Source: Folioceros fuciformis
Lineage: Eukaryota > Anthocerotophyta > Anthocerotopsida > Anthocerotales
NCBI GenBank assembly: GCA_049999805.1
Contig: JBNGIO010006129.1
Coordinates: forward strand, 115,261-147,275
Direction: 5' to 3'
DNA length: 32,015 bases
The translations under genes were made by a program, and so were the position numbers. A model generated the notes under the pieces. That model saw only the letters and a list, made by a program, of their open reading frames with translations. It did not search any database and had not been told where the DNA came from. Numbering within the stretch: the first letter of the stretch is position 1; each line of letters begins with the position of its first letter. Below are positions 18,783 through 30,201 of the stretch, one piece after another.

Positions 18783-21700
18783 TCAGACCTTACTGGCTTT
18801 CATTTCTGAGGAGTCTTGGGGAAAACAGGCCCGCTCAACACACCTTACCACGGACGACTGAAGATCTGGAACCGGTACTGAAGGCTCGGCAGTGCCCCGG
18901 CAAAAAGGGCAACATCCCTGATCCAGGAGGGCAATATCCCACTCCTCTTGCTCAAAGAAGTGGTTGCAGGAGGTACACAGACTCACAGCGAGCAGGGGAT
19001 CGACAAGGAAAAAATATCGATGCTTTTGTCCGCTGGCACGAGGCTCCTGAATCAGAACCTGACTCCTCTCCAGACGAGCGAGAGTGGCAGTCCCAACTTC
19101 GATTGTCCCAGCTTTCTTGGAAGATGATAAAAGCAGCACATGCTGCCCCAACAACGGATTCATCCCAACCAGATCCTCTGAGCCCAGATTGTTGAGATAC
19201 TTGGCTTGTATTCTTAAAGCTTGTAAATGTTTGGGAGGGCGAGATTGTATGAGCTGCAAAGCCTGCTCATGCGTCGTTCCTTCCTCTAGAACGAACTCCA
19301 CCTGTAATCATAGCCACGAGCATCAGAAACGTACCGGCAGCCGTCTTGTTCGATACATCAAGTTAGTTCAAAGTAAACAACAACAACCAGAGGAAGTTGA
19401 TCAAAAGTTGTGAACGATCTGAATATGGCTTGATTGCATCTGCTGCAAGAGATCTCGCTTTCTGATGTCACAGGTGGCATAGGAGCAGAGCAGTTGTAAC
19501 AAAACGGGACGTCGTAACTTGATTTTGGGTCGTCAGGACGAGAAGCTTTTGCACGGGCAATTAAGGTAGCCACCTCCAACTTTTCCGCCCAATTCTTTGG
19601 AACCCTGAGGCTTCGCAGTCCTTCATATGCGTGACTGGCTGCTTTATGACAACCTGCAACGTCTCAGCAGCATACAGTCAGGAATGTTCGACTGGGAGTC
19701 TTCAGGAGATGTGGAGAGGAGTGGTACACATCTTACCGAGCTCTTCCCCTTGCCTTGCCAGTGTCACAAGAGTGTTGACCAGTGACATACCCTTCGGTCG
19801 CATGCTCGACACTTGAGACATGAGGTAGCGTCCGATGTTGAACAGGGTATCTGGTCTGGTCGTTCTGAATGGTTCATTAATCGATTGATCAATGAACGAG
19901 TATGCATAATATATCTCCGCCTGCTTCTGCATGGACAAGTACTCATCAAGCGTATGCCGAGTATTGGCCTGGTCAATGCTCCCATTGCATAACTCCAGAA
20001 TCTCTAGTGCCAGTTGCCAGGAGAGGTACGAAGCATCCTTGAAGCGTTTCTCCTTCACCTGCACTACCCATTGAGAGAAGTTGGAACCTGTTGAAGACAG
20101 TTTCTGGTTGCCGCTAAGTCTGCAGCGAGATTTACCAGCGACATCGTACCGCATTCTCAATAAGTTGATTTTGCAGTCGTTGAGACAAATCATGTCTACC
20201 ATCTGCCCTGTAGACTGCTCTAGCATCATGAAACCGGTCACTCTTGATTAGCCACTCTGCGTATGGCCGCGAGACATCCTCATCTATCTCAGGATGTAGT
20301 TTTTTTACGGCAAAAGCATCTTCCCACTGGTGTAACTCCATGTGAAGGAAGAGAGTTGACCTGAATTCAGCATACACGCATTCAGCATTCCTCCTGTGAG
20401 AGTGTTATGCACACTTCTAACTGTGGAATTTAGCAGCAACTTTTTGGCGCACACCTGTGGTCACCGAGCTTGTTATACGTTTCAAAAGCATGGGCATACT
20501 GTCCTGCCTGACGCATCAAAGATGCACACAAGTTCAGCTCAGATATCCTTGTTTGGTCCAGCTTCCTTGCAACCTGCAGAATCCCCAATCCTGATCAAAG
20601 ATAGACAAGGTCAAATGAGCGAAGGGAAAAACACTCAAGCACGCAGTTTTGCACCTCGATAAGCTTCTTAGCTGGACCATGGTCCGCAATTAAGGCAAGA
20701 GCTTTCTCAGGTTGACCAGCAACTAGATACATGTCTGCCGCACTTTCATGATCCATGGTCTGTGCGCTCCACTCTGCTTGCTTTTGAACGATGTCTGTAA
20801 CCCTGGGTCTACTTGACACGTTTGTCTGCGCATCCTTCTGCGCCAATGCTTTGGCCTCGTCGAACATGCGTAGGTCTGAGAACATGTCCATGGCCTTATC
20901 TATCTGTCCTGCCTCAATATATGTCTTGGCTGCCTCATCAAAATCCCCCTGTACCATGGTTGCAACGATGAGTGTATACCTCCCATCGAGCCAAAAACAG
21001 CGGCATGGAATTATGATCATTCCAAGTACCTGGTATGCAAGAACACAAGCCAGAAGTGTTGCCTTTGGCATATTTGAACGTCCTTGACACAGGCGGTGGA
21101 TTAGCCCCAGGAAGCAGACATCCTTGATGCGGACAAAGCTGGCACGAGCAACCTCCCAGTTTTGATCCTGTAGAGCTTCAACCGCCAGGAGACGCCAATC
21201 AGCCTCTGTAACACCAAGGCATGCTACCCTGTAGGCTTGGTCAAACTGCTTCTGTTCCACGTAGTGACGCATACTTGTCGATTGTGGAACTTCAATAGTC
21301 TACTCAACATCACACAACCCTGTGAATGAATCAGTGCATCTTGATATTCGTCCGGCCCCAACGCCCAGGAAATTGTATACAGTAGATCAAAAGAAGACCT
21401 GCATTGACAAATGATGAAGGCAGAATATCTTTGAACCCTGAAATCCAACAACATATCCTTGCAATTTCTGACGATGCACAGGAAAATCTGCAGTCTTGAT
21501 GTTCAACATTCCACTACCAGAGTAGCACAGCATGGTTTCCATCTCTGTGTTCCAAGCAACCGAACTTGCTTGCTTGTCCTCAAACACTATGTCGTTGGTC
21601 TGCAGCAAGCATTTCCAACAATTATGATGACAGAAGCAAAGGCAAACCAGAATAATGACCAACTACCACAGACTCGATGTGCCAGGACAATGCATGACAA

Positions 21701-24644
21701 CTTTGGTGGTAGACAGTACTCCTTGTAACCTCATACCTCGAGGTCGTAGACAAAGAGGTGGGAGCTGTCATCGACCACGGCCAGCTTGGAGCGTTTTGAT
21801 GATAAATCAAGGCAACGAATGGCATCTGTATGCTGGTACAATCGCACAGGAAATGTACTCCGAAGCCACACCCTGACAATCAAGCCATTTTTCATTCCCA
21901 CCAATAGCCCCTCTCCACCAGGAGGACCACCACAAACCTGTACATCATCATGGACTTTGTCAGCAATAGCTACAAAAGCATTCCTGTTGCATCCTTAACT
22001 TGTCCTGCGGTAGAGCATACCGTTGACACAATTAGCCCCTTCCTTTGTTTGCTTACAACCTCACTCTATGTGGCAACGATGGGGAATGATAAAAGGACAG
22101 ATAACAGAAGACATGAAACCTTGATGTATCTGATAGTGGATTCCAAAATCCATTCCTTCTGCTTGGTTCCATCCAGAGCATAAAGCTGCAGCTTCGTATC
22201 CTGTGAATTCACGACAACAACCTGAGCCAATCGGTGGAAGAGAAGTACTCTGCCTTGTCACCTGCGTCTAGAGAAGCTCAGATGTACGAAACCAAGAAGC
22301 TGAGTCCAGGCTTACCTGACAAAGAGTTAGATGCTCTGCAGTAAGAACCAGAAGATTGCACTCAAGGGAGCGGTTGATAATTGCACATGGATTATACACA
22401 GGTTTCATAGCAACCTCCTCACTCAGTTCATAGACAATAAGACGGTTGGACAGCTGGACGGCCACCCTGCCCTGATAAACTGCTATCTTCTTTATATAGT
22501 CAGCACACTTGATGCGCACCTGATGGCCAATTCAGTTTAGACTGGCTACTCATTCTATGAGGTAACTTACTGTTTGAATGTAGAGGATCTTTCTTATGAA
22601 CCCATCATTTTACATGCATTGGATGCTTGTCAGCAAATGGGTATAGCAGTCACGCTGAGCTCCTTCTCACTTGCCTGACCTTCTCATTTGTTAACAAATG
22701 TTGGACAACCACATCCGTCATGACGTCTCTAAATGCATAACGCTCCTTGTATAATCCATGCACCTGAGGAGAGCGGTAATGGTGAACATGTATCAAAGTG
22801 TTGTCTTCTCAATCGCCAATGATCCAGAAGCTCTTCACAAGGACCAGAATTGTACCGTAGAGAAGACTAACTGAAGCATAGAGATGCTGCCATCGTTGCA
22901 TCCAACTACAATGAAATCATGCTTCGGACGTGACCGAACTGTCCAAACCCAGTCTGACGTCTCACACAATACTGTGAGCTTTATACCTTCAACAGAATAC
23001 ATCACCACCTGCTCAAAGAGGGAGACTCATTTGAATGAGTGTGACATTCAGGCATCTGACATTCGGCACAAACACATTCAAGGTGAGATTACCATGTTGT
23101 CCGATCCGCCAACAGACAAGTACTTCCCATCGTGATAACTGACACAACAAGGATTAAACCCAAGGTCGTTGTCCTTGCCGATCTGGTAGGAAAGCAAATG
23201 GGGAAAATGAAAAATATTACAACAAATGTTTTGCCGCAGTTTGGATGACAGATACAGATGCAAACCTGCTTGCCTGCTAAATCATAGAAAGAGAGGGTGT
23301 CATCCCAGCAGCCAACGGCAAGGGTATCTGATGTCTTATTTTGTGTCAAGTTCCACTGCAACGTCCAGATAGGTTCGGACCGTTCAATGACGACCTGCAG
23401 GGCATGTGGTAACGTGGACTTAGTGGATCCTCTGTTTAAGTGGCATTTCCAGCATCCCGACGCAGATGAAGGGGCCAAAAGGAAGCAAGTGCATGCAAAG
23501 AAGCCCAAACCTGTTCAACTCCATTCTTGTCGCAGATAGAGATTTGGCCACTGAACATTCCCAATGCCAAACGCTGCCCATCTCCAGTCCAGGAACAGCA
23601 GAGGATCTGATCGTACTTGTTTTATTAGCAGAGATTATGTAAATCTGAGCAGATAGATGTGAACCCCATATCAGCCGTGGAAAGATCAGCTACCAAGAAA
23701 TACCTTAGAGGCAGCTTTATGCTTGACAACAGACTTTTGCTCCGGTGACCATATCCCAAAATCTTTTGCCGTTCCACTCGCCAGCTGCTAGCAGCCGAGA
23801 CTGAGTAGTCATAAAGAGAAAAAGGAAGGAAGGACGGGTAGTAGAGAAAGACAGCTGAACTGACCTGCTGAGTGACAGGATTGTAAGCAAGACACTGCAC
23901 AGAATCACCATGGCTGTATTTGAGGATTCCCTCTGCCTGCACGGATAGAGCAAAACCATCTTGCTTCTCAGATGCTACATCTGATCAGGATACCACTATC
24001 CGCACTCGGAGACAAACCAGAACAAGTGCGGGACAAACCTTGTGAGTCCATATGATGATTGTCTTGTCAGCACCTCCTGAAGCAAATCTCTTTCCGTCAC
24101 GAGAGTAAGCCACACAGTACACGGCATCCTTGTGACCTGGAAAGACTCTTGACGTGAGTTGTTGTACAATCTCGCAAGCTCCCACTTCAGGTGACGAGGG
24201 AGGAGTTGCAGCACGCTGACCTTTAAGAGAATGTAGCAAATCCCCCTCCTCTGCATCATACATGAGCACTCTACTTCCAACAGCTGCAATAAGCTGACTG
24301 CCATCTGCGAAGGCAAAAGCTGCCTCAGTCAAAATGTCGTTGTCACCTCAAGTCTGCAACCACCTCCAACATAGCACAGGACAAGACTCAACCCGAAACT
24401 CCCATCCTTGAACTACCTGGTCTAAAGGCCACATCGTAGCAGATGCTCTTAATTCCATCATGCTCCGGCTAGGGGGCCACAAACCCAATCAAGGAGCATC
24501 AGCACAAACGCTCATCCCGCTGCCCAGTACCTCCTCTCAGCTCAGATGCCGTGAGAGAACAATGAAATGGAGCATACCACTTGATCAGTCCATGCTACAA
24601 CTGCTCGCATTTTCCTCCCCGACTTGCTCCTTAATTGCCCACAT
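18783..24644 (-). CDS. Intraflagellar transport protein IFT122 (IFT-A)
   Basis: IFT122 is a core subunit of IFT-A, which drives retrograde transport in cilia and flagella. Exons 5' to 3' (given as low-high): 24417-24468, 24221-24304, 24039-24136, 23865-23936, 23704-23784, 23511-23606, 23266-23394, 23093-23182, 22856-23008, 22680-22763, 22316-22519, 22120-22221, 21737-21937, 21399-21599, 21030-21299, 20655-20948, 20455-20573, 20150-20360, 19737-20058, 19388-19653, 18783-19301. They splice in frame into 1,215 codons plus stop, close to the animal length. The N-terminal half has WD40 repeats ([47 protein letters not shown]). The C-terminal half is helical TPR-like ([29 protein letters not shown]). 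It ends in two zinc-binding-like Cys pairs sets: CYNC with CSRC, and CTSC with CPFC. The first exon is uncertain; 24624-24644 (ATG, seven codons, weak GTCGGG donor) fits by frame. Its presence implies motile sperm. Confidence 0.94.
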
Positions 24645-24961
24645 TTGCTCCTGATGAGAGGTATGAGATCATCCCCACCCGGAAAATATGATCATGTCCA
24701 TCAAAACCGAGATGAATTTGTGAGATTCACTGAGAATGCGGGAGGGGGGATGTGGAGTGGTCGCGCGATTCTGTGCGAAGAATTGCGGGGTGTGTTAACG
24801 TTGCTTCTCTTGGCTGATGTGGTGCCACTACAGAGAAAGTCGAGAGGAAGAACCGCTGTCGGGGCTAACTGCAGTTAAAGGCCAGGCTCGGGTAAACTGG
24901 TGGCTTGACGGAGTTCCGGGCCTATCTCGTTTCGTTGACAGTGAAAGGCAAGAACCAAAGG
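24645..24961. promoter_or_regulatory. Shared head-to-head promoter region, IFT122 and ndhL
   Basis: Starts of opposite-strand genes lie about 317 bp apart if IFT122 begins at 24644, or about 490 bp from its first certain exon. Both promoters must lie here or overlap the first exons. No clear TATA box is visible on either strand. Whether the two genes are co-regulated is unknown. Confidence 0.5.
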
Positions 24962-26041
24962 ATGGCTACAGCAGCGAGCGTCGCCCCTCGCTCCTGTGTC
25001 TTCCAGTCCTTTGCTGCCCCGAGGCTACGGTCGTCTTCTTCTGCCGGCTGCGCCTCTGTTCCCTCCTCTTTGCAGTGCGGATCTCGTCGCGTCTCGGTTG
25101 CCAGGGATGGCTTGAGGCTAAGGGCCCCGGATTCCGGTCGGGTGCAATGGGATCCACTCCGAGCGATTACGAGCCGGAACAGGGGCCATGCCAGAAGCTG
25201 CCTGTCGGCGGAACGAGAGGGATCATTCCATGTGTCGTCTCTTCTTGTGAGGCTCGCGTCCGGATCCTGTTTTTTGCGTGGATAAAGACTTGTGCAAATG
25301 TTGGCATCACTTTTGTGTGGGAACTCTTGTGTTGAGCAGGAGGATATTGAAAAACGCTTACTGGTCATTTCATCGGACGGGGAAATCCGATGGAAGGAGA
25401 CATTGTCCGCAACACTTTTGGCAACAGCAACATTTTTGCAGGTATGCGTGGTCTTTGGCTAACATTCTTGGGCCTGGGCGTTCGTACGAGTGGATGTTCT
25501 CAGCACTGTTGGTGTTAGGTGGGAGGCTCGGCAAATGCAGGAGAGTTTGGGCCACGGTATAATGAGCTTCCCGAATTTAGAACCAGTTCAGAAGGATGGG
25601 TAGTCGTGGGACTAACTTCTCTTGTGGCAGCCTTCATCTACCTGTTTGTTGTGCCGGTAAGCTTCCACAAACTTGTTGAAGCGCAATTCCTGCTGTCGGG
25701 TCTTTCTATTGTCGTCGCGCTGACAAGCATTTGTATCATCTCCTAGTTGGGCCTGTATTACTACCTCGATAAGCGCTGGTACAAGCGAAGTACGCTGGAA
25801 ACCTTCTTCCAATTTATGCTGGTCTTCCTCTTTTTCCCTGGGTAAGGCAGGCAGTTTGTTTTTTTTCTGCTTCCGCCATTGCAACCCGGTGCAGTTGAGC
25901 AACGAACAATGCTTTGTTTGTGCGAGGTTGGCAATGAGTCCAGAGCCTGAAACATGTGGTCTTCATCTTTGCAGGTTGTTGCTTTTGGCACCCTTCGTTA
26001 ACCTCAGACGATTGCCAAAGGATGGAACCGAAGCACCGTAA
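24962..26041 (+). CDS. ndhL: NAD(P)H-quinone oxidoreductase subunit L, chloroplastic
   Basis: NdhL is a nuclear-encoded membrane subunit of the thylakoid NDH complex, which feeds electrons from ferredoxin into plastoquinone (cyclic flow). Exons 24962-25246, 25340-25441, 25519-25656, 25747-25841 and 25975-26041 give 228 aa with all phases closing. The start MATAASVAPRSCVFQSF and the Ser/Arg-rich, acid-poor stretch after it form a chloroplast transit peptide. An Ala/Thr-rich hydrophobic stretch follows (LSATLLATATFLQ, about 117-129). Then come two membrane helices: WVVVGLTSLVAAFIYLFVVP (156-175) and FFQFMLVFLFFPGLLLLAPF (195-214). Between them is the family's basic turn RWYKRSTLETFFQF. After the second helix comes the basic end with NLRRLPKDG. 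The match to NdhL is by these last two blocks; the N-terminal part is variable. The C-terminus is somewhat shorter than in flowering plants. The gene faces IFT122 head to head and meets SNF7 tail to tail. Confidence 0.85.
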
Positions 26042-26870
26042 CGTGTCCTCTCTTCCGTGTACTATATTCGTAACACAAACCAGGAATTCAAAAAACGTTC
26101 GATATCGTCTCGAACTACAGTAGCTGGATACGCAAGGCCGATGTCTCGGGACACGGTCTACAGTCTTAATCTAGTTTCCTGTTTCGCCGTAATTTCTTCC
26201 CCACAATCTAAGCACTTGCACTTGTTTGGTCTCACCACGTTTTGCACTCAGATCGTAATTCCCTACAGAGACAAGTGCGCCAACCTTTTTGTACATAAAG
26301 TGTAGTGCCGATGTGAGGCATGCAAAGCTCAGACTAGGACACTGTTGCACTCGCCCACACGCGCGATTCGCAGGAGTCTAAAAGAACTACGGGCCAGTTT
26401 GCACATTGGGCAAACCACGACGTATCTACAGCGCAATCATGATCTAAGTCCACAGTTCACACAATACCGACCTACTTTCCTCTAGCACCTACCTGCTTTC
26501 TACAATAAACCTTTTACCATACTTCACTCAGAAAAGCCTCTGAATGAACAGCACATGCTTGACTGCCACTCGCCAGAAGCTGATCCCTCGCACCCGCTCC
26601 CGAGTACGTGCACAATTAAGGAAGCTCCTGAGACTCCAGGGCTTAGGTGTCGTACCTTATTTCGTGTAGAGACGAGCTACCTGTAATACCACAGGCATTC
26701 TCCAAGAGCATCCGGATCCAAGCCTGCTGGTTAGCCACAACCGAGAAATTCTGTCGAGAAAAATCCTTAACACAGTGACGGTGTGGCCTGAAGTCGGGAT
26801 CCTACTCCATAATGCGAAAAGAATATCAGAATGATAGGAACCACACCCAGCCGAAGCATCAAGTCTTTGC
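26042..26870. other. Tail-to-tail spacer, ndhL and SNF7
   Basis: About 830 bp with no supported gene, holding both 3' UTRs. A plus-strand AATAAA at 26504-26509 lies about 460 nt past the ndhL stop and could be its poly(A) signal. Confidence 0.45.
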
Positions 26871-28039
26871 CTAGAGGGCCATTTCTGCTTGTAAAGCGGC
26901 AAGCTCATCTTCTTCCGCAGAGCTCGGCTGAGGCACTTTTTGAGGCGCTGGCTTCTGGGCAGGCCTGTATGGCGTGGAAGGCATCGGAGTAGTAACACTT
27001 GGTGTGAGTAGTTGGTCTTCGAAGTCCGTTCCCTCCAGCTCTTCCAGCTCAGCGTCCAACTCATCCTGAAAAACGCCAAATACACCAGTAAATACTTCAC
27101 AATGAAAGAATCACGACCTGTGAGGATTTCACTCGGCAACACACTTACCTCGTCAAAATCAGCAGCCGCTCCAATGGGAGTCGACAAAGCTTCTTGAATC
27201 TGCTTCATGTTCTCTGTCTGCTCATTAATCTCATCCATGGTCTTGTCGACGTCATCTATATTCCTGTGATGAAAGTGGAAAAACATTGGTACTCGGAGAT
27301 CACTGTGTGATATCTAGTTCAGATGCACTCGGTATCACAAAAAGCACGGTAAGGAAAACATACGTAGCCTTCTGAATGGCCTTCATGGCAGTTGCTCCGC
27401 TGCGCAGGGCATCAACCGTCTCTGTTGTAGCTTTGGCTCCTTCAAGCATTATCATCTGCAACAGTATATAAGTACCATAACAGGGTCAGAAACACAAGTC
27501 GCTTTGAATCTGTTCTACACAGAATCGCTACACAATGTCAGCAACAGCACCTGGTCGTGAATCCGCAACTGAAAATTCCCAAGCTGCTCCACCTGAACTT
27601 CGTACAGCTTCTTTCTCTTGAGGCATTGAAGGGCAGCTGCATGACAGACAACCAACGAAGTAACGAAGGATTTGAGTCCACCATTTCACCACCAGATACA
27701 TTATCTCTAACACAACCAACTCACAACGAGAACAAAAACACAACCTCTCCAACGAACCTCTTTTATTTTTTTGACGTACTGCATCCCTAGCTTTCTCAAT
27801 TTCACTGGCGATTTTCTTCTGCAGCACCTTCTCTTTTTTCTCCAGCATATCAAGAGTCTGCACTACCGATAACACCAGCATGAGCTAAGACCGACATGAG
27901 CCAACCCATGCAACTACATTGACGACTCACAAGACAAATACAAACATCTCAGACTCAGATGCATCACCTCACTCAGCTTGTCGAGTGTCGAAAGAGTCGA
28001 CGGCTCTTCCTTAGGCCGGCCAAACAGTCTGTTGAACAT
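26871..28039 (-). CDS. ESCRT-III subunit SNF7/VPS32 (CHMP4)
   Basis: SNF7 is the main filament-forming ESCRT-III subunit. It acts at endosomes in making multivesicular bodies and in other membrane scission. Exons 5' to 3' (low-high): 27968-28039, 27758-27857, 27551-27636, 27364-27455, 27149-27263, 26871-27065; 660 nt, 219 aa, the usual plant length. The start MFNRLFGRPKEEPSTLSTLD is the typical amphipathic membrane-inserting N-terminus. The basic helical core follows (TLDMLEKKEKVLQKKIASE, LKRKKLYEVQVEQLGNFQLR, MIMLEGAKATTETVDALRSG). Then comes the acidic half (VDKTMDEINEQTENMKQIQE). The end EEDELAALQAEMAL is the MIT-interacting motif that recruits the AAA ATPase VPS4/SKD1. Introns are 83-121 bp. 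I assign the SNF7 family confidently; which plant paralogue it matches cannot be decided here. Confidence 0.95.
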
Positions 28040-29102
28040 GATTGCGGTGCAACAAACCCTAGACGAGAGTTCGTAGCAACCAATCCAACAACAGCCCTTT
28101 AGTTGTCCTGTTGGCAATCCCCTTCACGCACCACCATATGTATAGGGACCCGTGTCCAGGCACCCGCGTCCCGCGACGCGAATCTAGTAAGCTGACCGAA
28201 GATCTGCTCGGGAATTACAAAACGCCACACAGCTTCGGCGTTGGCTCGGTCAGATTTCTAACCGACGCTGCTCAGTGTGATCCGCCTCTAAGTATGGGAT
28301 CCAGGACGCCACAGAATTTGCAGAAAATTCCTGAATCCCACTTCCCAATACTCTACGCTTCCCCGGGTGCCAAAATCTAGCTCTTGGAGAAGCAGCAGAG
28401 CAATCTGGCCCCACTACTTCAACCCCGCAGCTGCTAAATCGCTGCACGCGTCTGCCGCTGGTGCACACAGATAGTTGCCGCGTACAAGCGTGACAATTCC
28501 TAGCCCTTCGGCTCAGGCTGCAGGCAAGCAGCAAATATTTCCGTCCTACCGTGCCGCGTCTTCACACTGGATCACTGATGAGAACACGGAAGCAATGAGA
28601 GGCAGGGCCAGGGCTGTGCTGGCGGAGAGCTCGGGGATGAGACCTCCGAGGGGCGGCCTGGGGAGGATGAGAGTGGAAGGTAAGATGTGGAGGAAGTAAC
28701 AGGAAAGCGCAGGTCCGCGTGTCAGGTTACACAATTTACTTGCCTCCAAAGCCCTCGTACATACAGACGTACGTACACAGTACTTTAGAACCGAAGGGAT
28801 AACGTCCTGAGCAGGTTACCGAGTCGGGGTTCGGAACACCGTGCAACAGTCGATCTTGGCAGCAGCACCTTCCGTAATAAGGTCTTAAGGTCTCTAATGT
28901 GGAGTCCTGAGTCTTGAACACGTAGTGATGGATCCCGAGGTGGAGGAGAAAAAAAATTTGGAAGGCCATGTCAAAGTTTAACCCGTTTCCCTGCTTGGAA
29001 GACTGGGACGTGCCTTGCTATCAAGTGATGATGTTGTCTCTCAAGCAGGCAGCATCCACAGGCGGACGCAAGAGGATGGGATCAATGGGCAGCCGGACTT
29101 GA
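28040..29102. other. Intergenic, SNF7 promoter and DEN1 3' region
   Basis: About 1.06 kb between two minus-strand genes. Both strands have short open frames with no recognisable domain. The left part should be the SNF7 promoter and 5' UTR, the right part the DEN1 3' UTR. Confidence 0.4.
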
Positions 29103-30114
29103 TCACCCTTCCTGCTGCTGCTGCTGCAACCTGAGAGATGAGATGAGTTCCAGGGTGTGTTGCCGCATCTCGGTCACCTTGTCAGCAGTGACTTGCGATC
29201 GGAGGAGAGACGGGATGTCGGGCTCCCTGAGTCCTATTCTCTTGTCTTGAAAGGCCTGGCAGATGACCTTGGCTATGGCCATGACATACACCCCGCAGTC
29301 GTAACTGTTCTCCTGCTGCGGTGTGAGCGGCTCGGTGAGCTTTGCCGACGCAGCAGCTGGCCCTGACAGACATGAAGGTCGGTGTGGGAGACAGACACAA
29401 GAGGCAGTGGCACGGTATAAGGCAACTTAACGCACTCACCTACGAAAGGCTTGATGATGTTCACCAGGGCGCGGGCTTGCCTACAATTAGTGCCGGACAT
29501 GCTATCGAAATGCTCGAACGTATTTCTTTGCCTGCCACACACGAATCAAGGGAGCAGAGTAGAGGTGGTGTTACAACTCCAACCGAGGACAGACATGTCT
29601 TGACAGGACAGGAGAGGACAGGGCAGGACAGTGCAGAAGAGTACAGCGGACCTGGTGTAGACGACCAGTGTCCAGTGAGTGCCGCCTTCGGCAGTCTCCA
29701 CATCTTCATTGTTGTTTAAGGCGAAAAAGATGAGCTGCAAGTGAAGGGACCCGGGATCAGCGTCATGTGCATCGAAGGGGCCAAGCGACAAGAAGGAGAA
29801 ACCCTAGGGTGACAGACGGTGCAGGAATTGGGAAATGACAGACAGCGAACCTGACGATCCGGCAAATTGAGAGGCTGGATGGAAGCCTGCAGGCCGTCCG
29901 CGTCGGGGCAGTGCAGGAACCAAAAAGTAAGCGTGGGACCGACGAGGAGGAGCGGACCGGAGTCGGGAGGTCCCTCTGCAGGCCTGTGTTGCAGCGTGAG
30001 GTAGTAGAAGAAGAACTCGATGATCTGGTCATTGAGGTAATGAGGACCCTGCAGCAGCTCCAGGTCCGCGTGTCGCAGCACCACAGGTCCATAGCTGAGC
30101 ACGGGGCCGTCCAT
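29103..30114 (-). CDS. NEDD8-specific protease DEN1/SENP8-like (C48 family)
   Basis: DEN1/SENP8 is a Ulp1-fold cysteine protease that trims the NEDD8/RUB precursor and removes it from proteins other than cullins. Exons 5' to 3' (low-high): 29851-30114, 29652-29734, 29440-29531, 29103-29362; 699 nt, 232 aa. MDGPVLSYGPVVLRHADLEL matches the usual SENP8 start, followed by LNDQIIEFFFYYL. The catalytic residues are visible: His108 in GGTHWTLVVY, Asp125 in FEHFDSMS, Gln162/163 before Cys169 in PQQENSYDCGVYV. It ends in a short Gln run. An in-frame ATG at 30189 would add 25 residues (MRQRQHSLLDPGVQG...). I prefer 30114 because it matches the family start. DEN1 versus a small SUMO protease is decided by the short N-terminus, overall length and SENP8-like blocks, and needs a tree to confirm. 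Confidence 0.9.
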
Positions 30115-30189
30115 GGCTGCCGGCTCCTTGCCTAGCGCTCCAGCGCCCTGCACACCGGGGTCCAGGAGGGAGTGCTGCCTCTGCCGCAT

Positions 30190-30201
30190 CCCCCCCCCCC
30201 C
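30190..30201. repeat. 12-bp C homopolymer by the DEN1 upstream ATG
   Basis: Twelve C on the plus strand (G on the minus strand), directly 5' of the in-frame upstream ATG of DEN1 at 30189. A length-variable and error-prone site in the probable 5' UTR. Confidence 0.9.

Noticed and set aside
18783-24644. WDR35/IFT121 as the identity of the large WD40 gene
   Set aside because: The blocks [27 protein letters not shown] and FCYNC with the closing CPFC follow IFT122 order, not IFT121.
26657-27286. A 209-codon minus-strand frame partly matching SNF7
   Set aside because: It contains true SNF7 exon 5 but reads through introns and changes frame. The spliced model gives the full family sequence instead.
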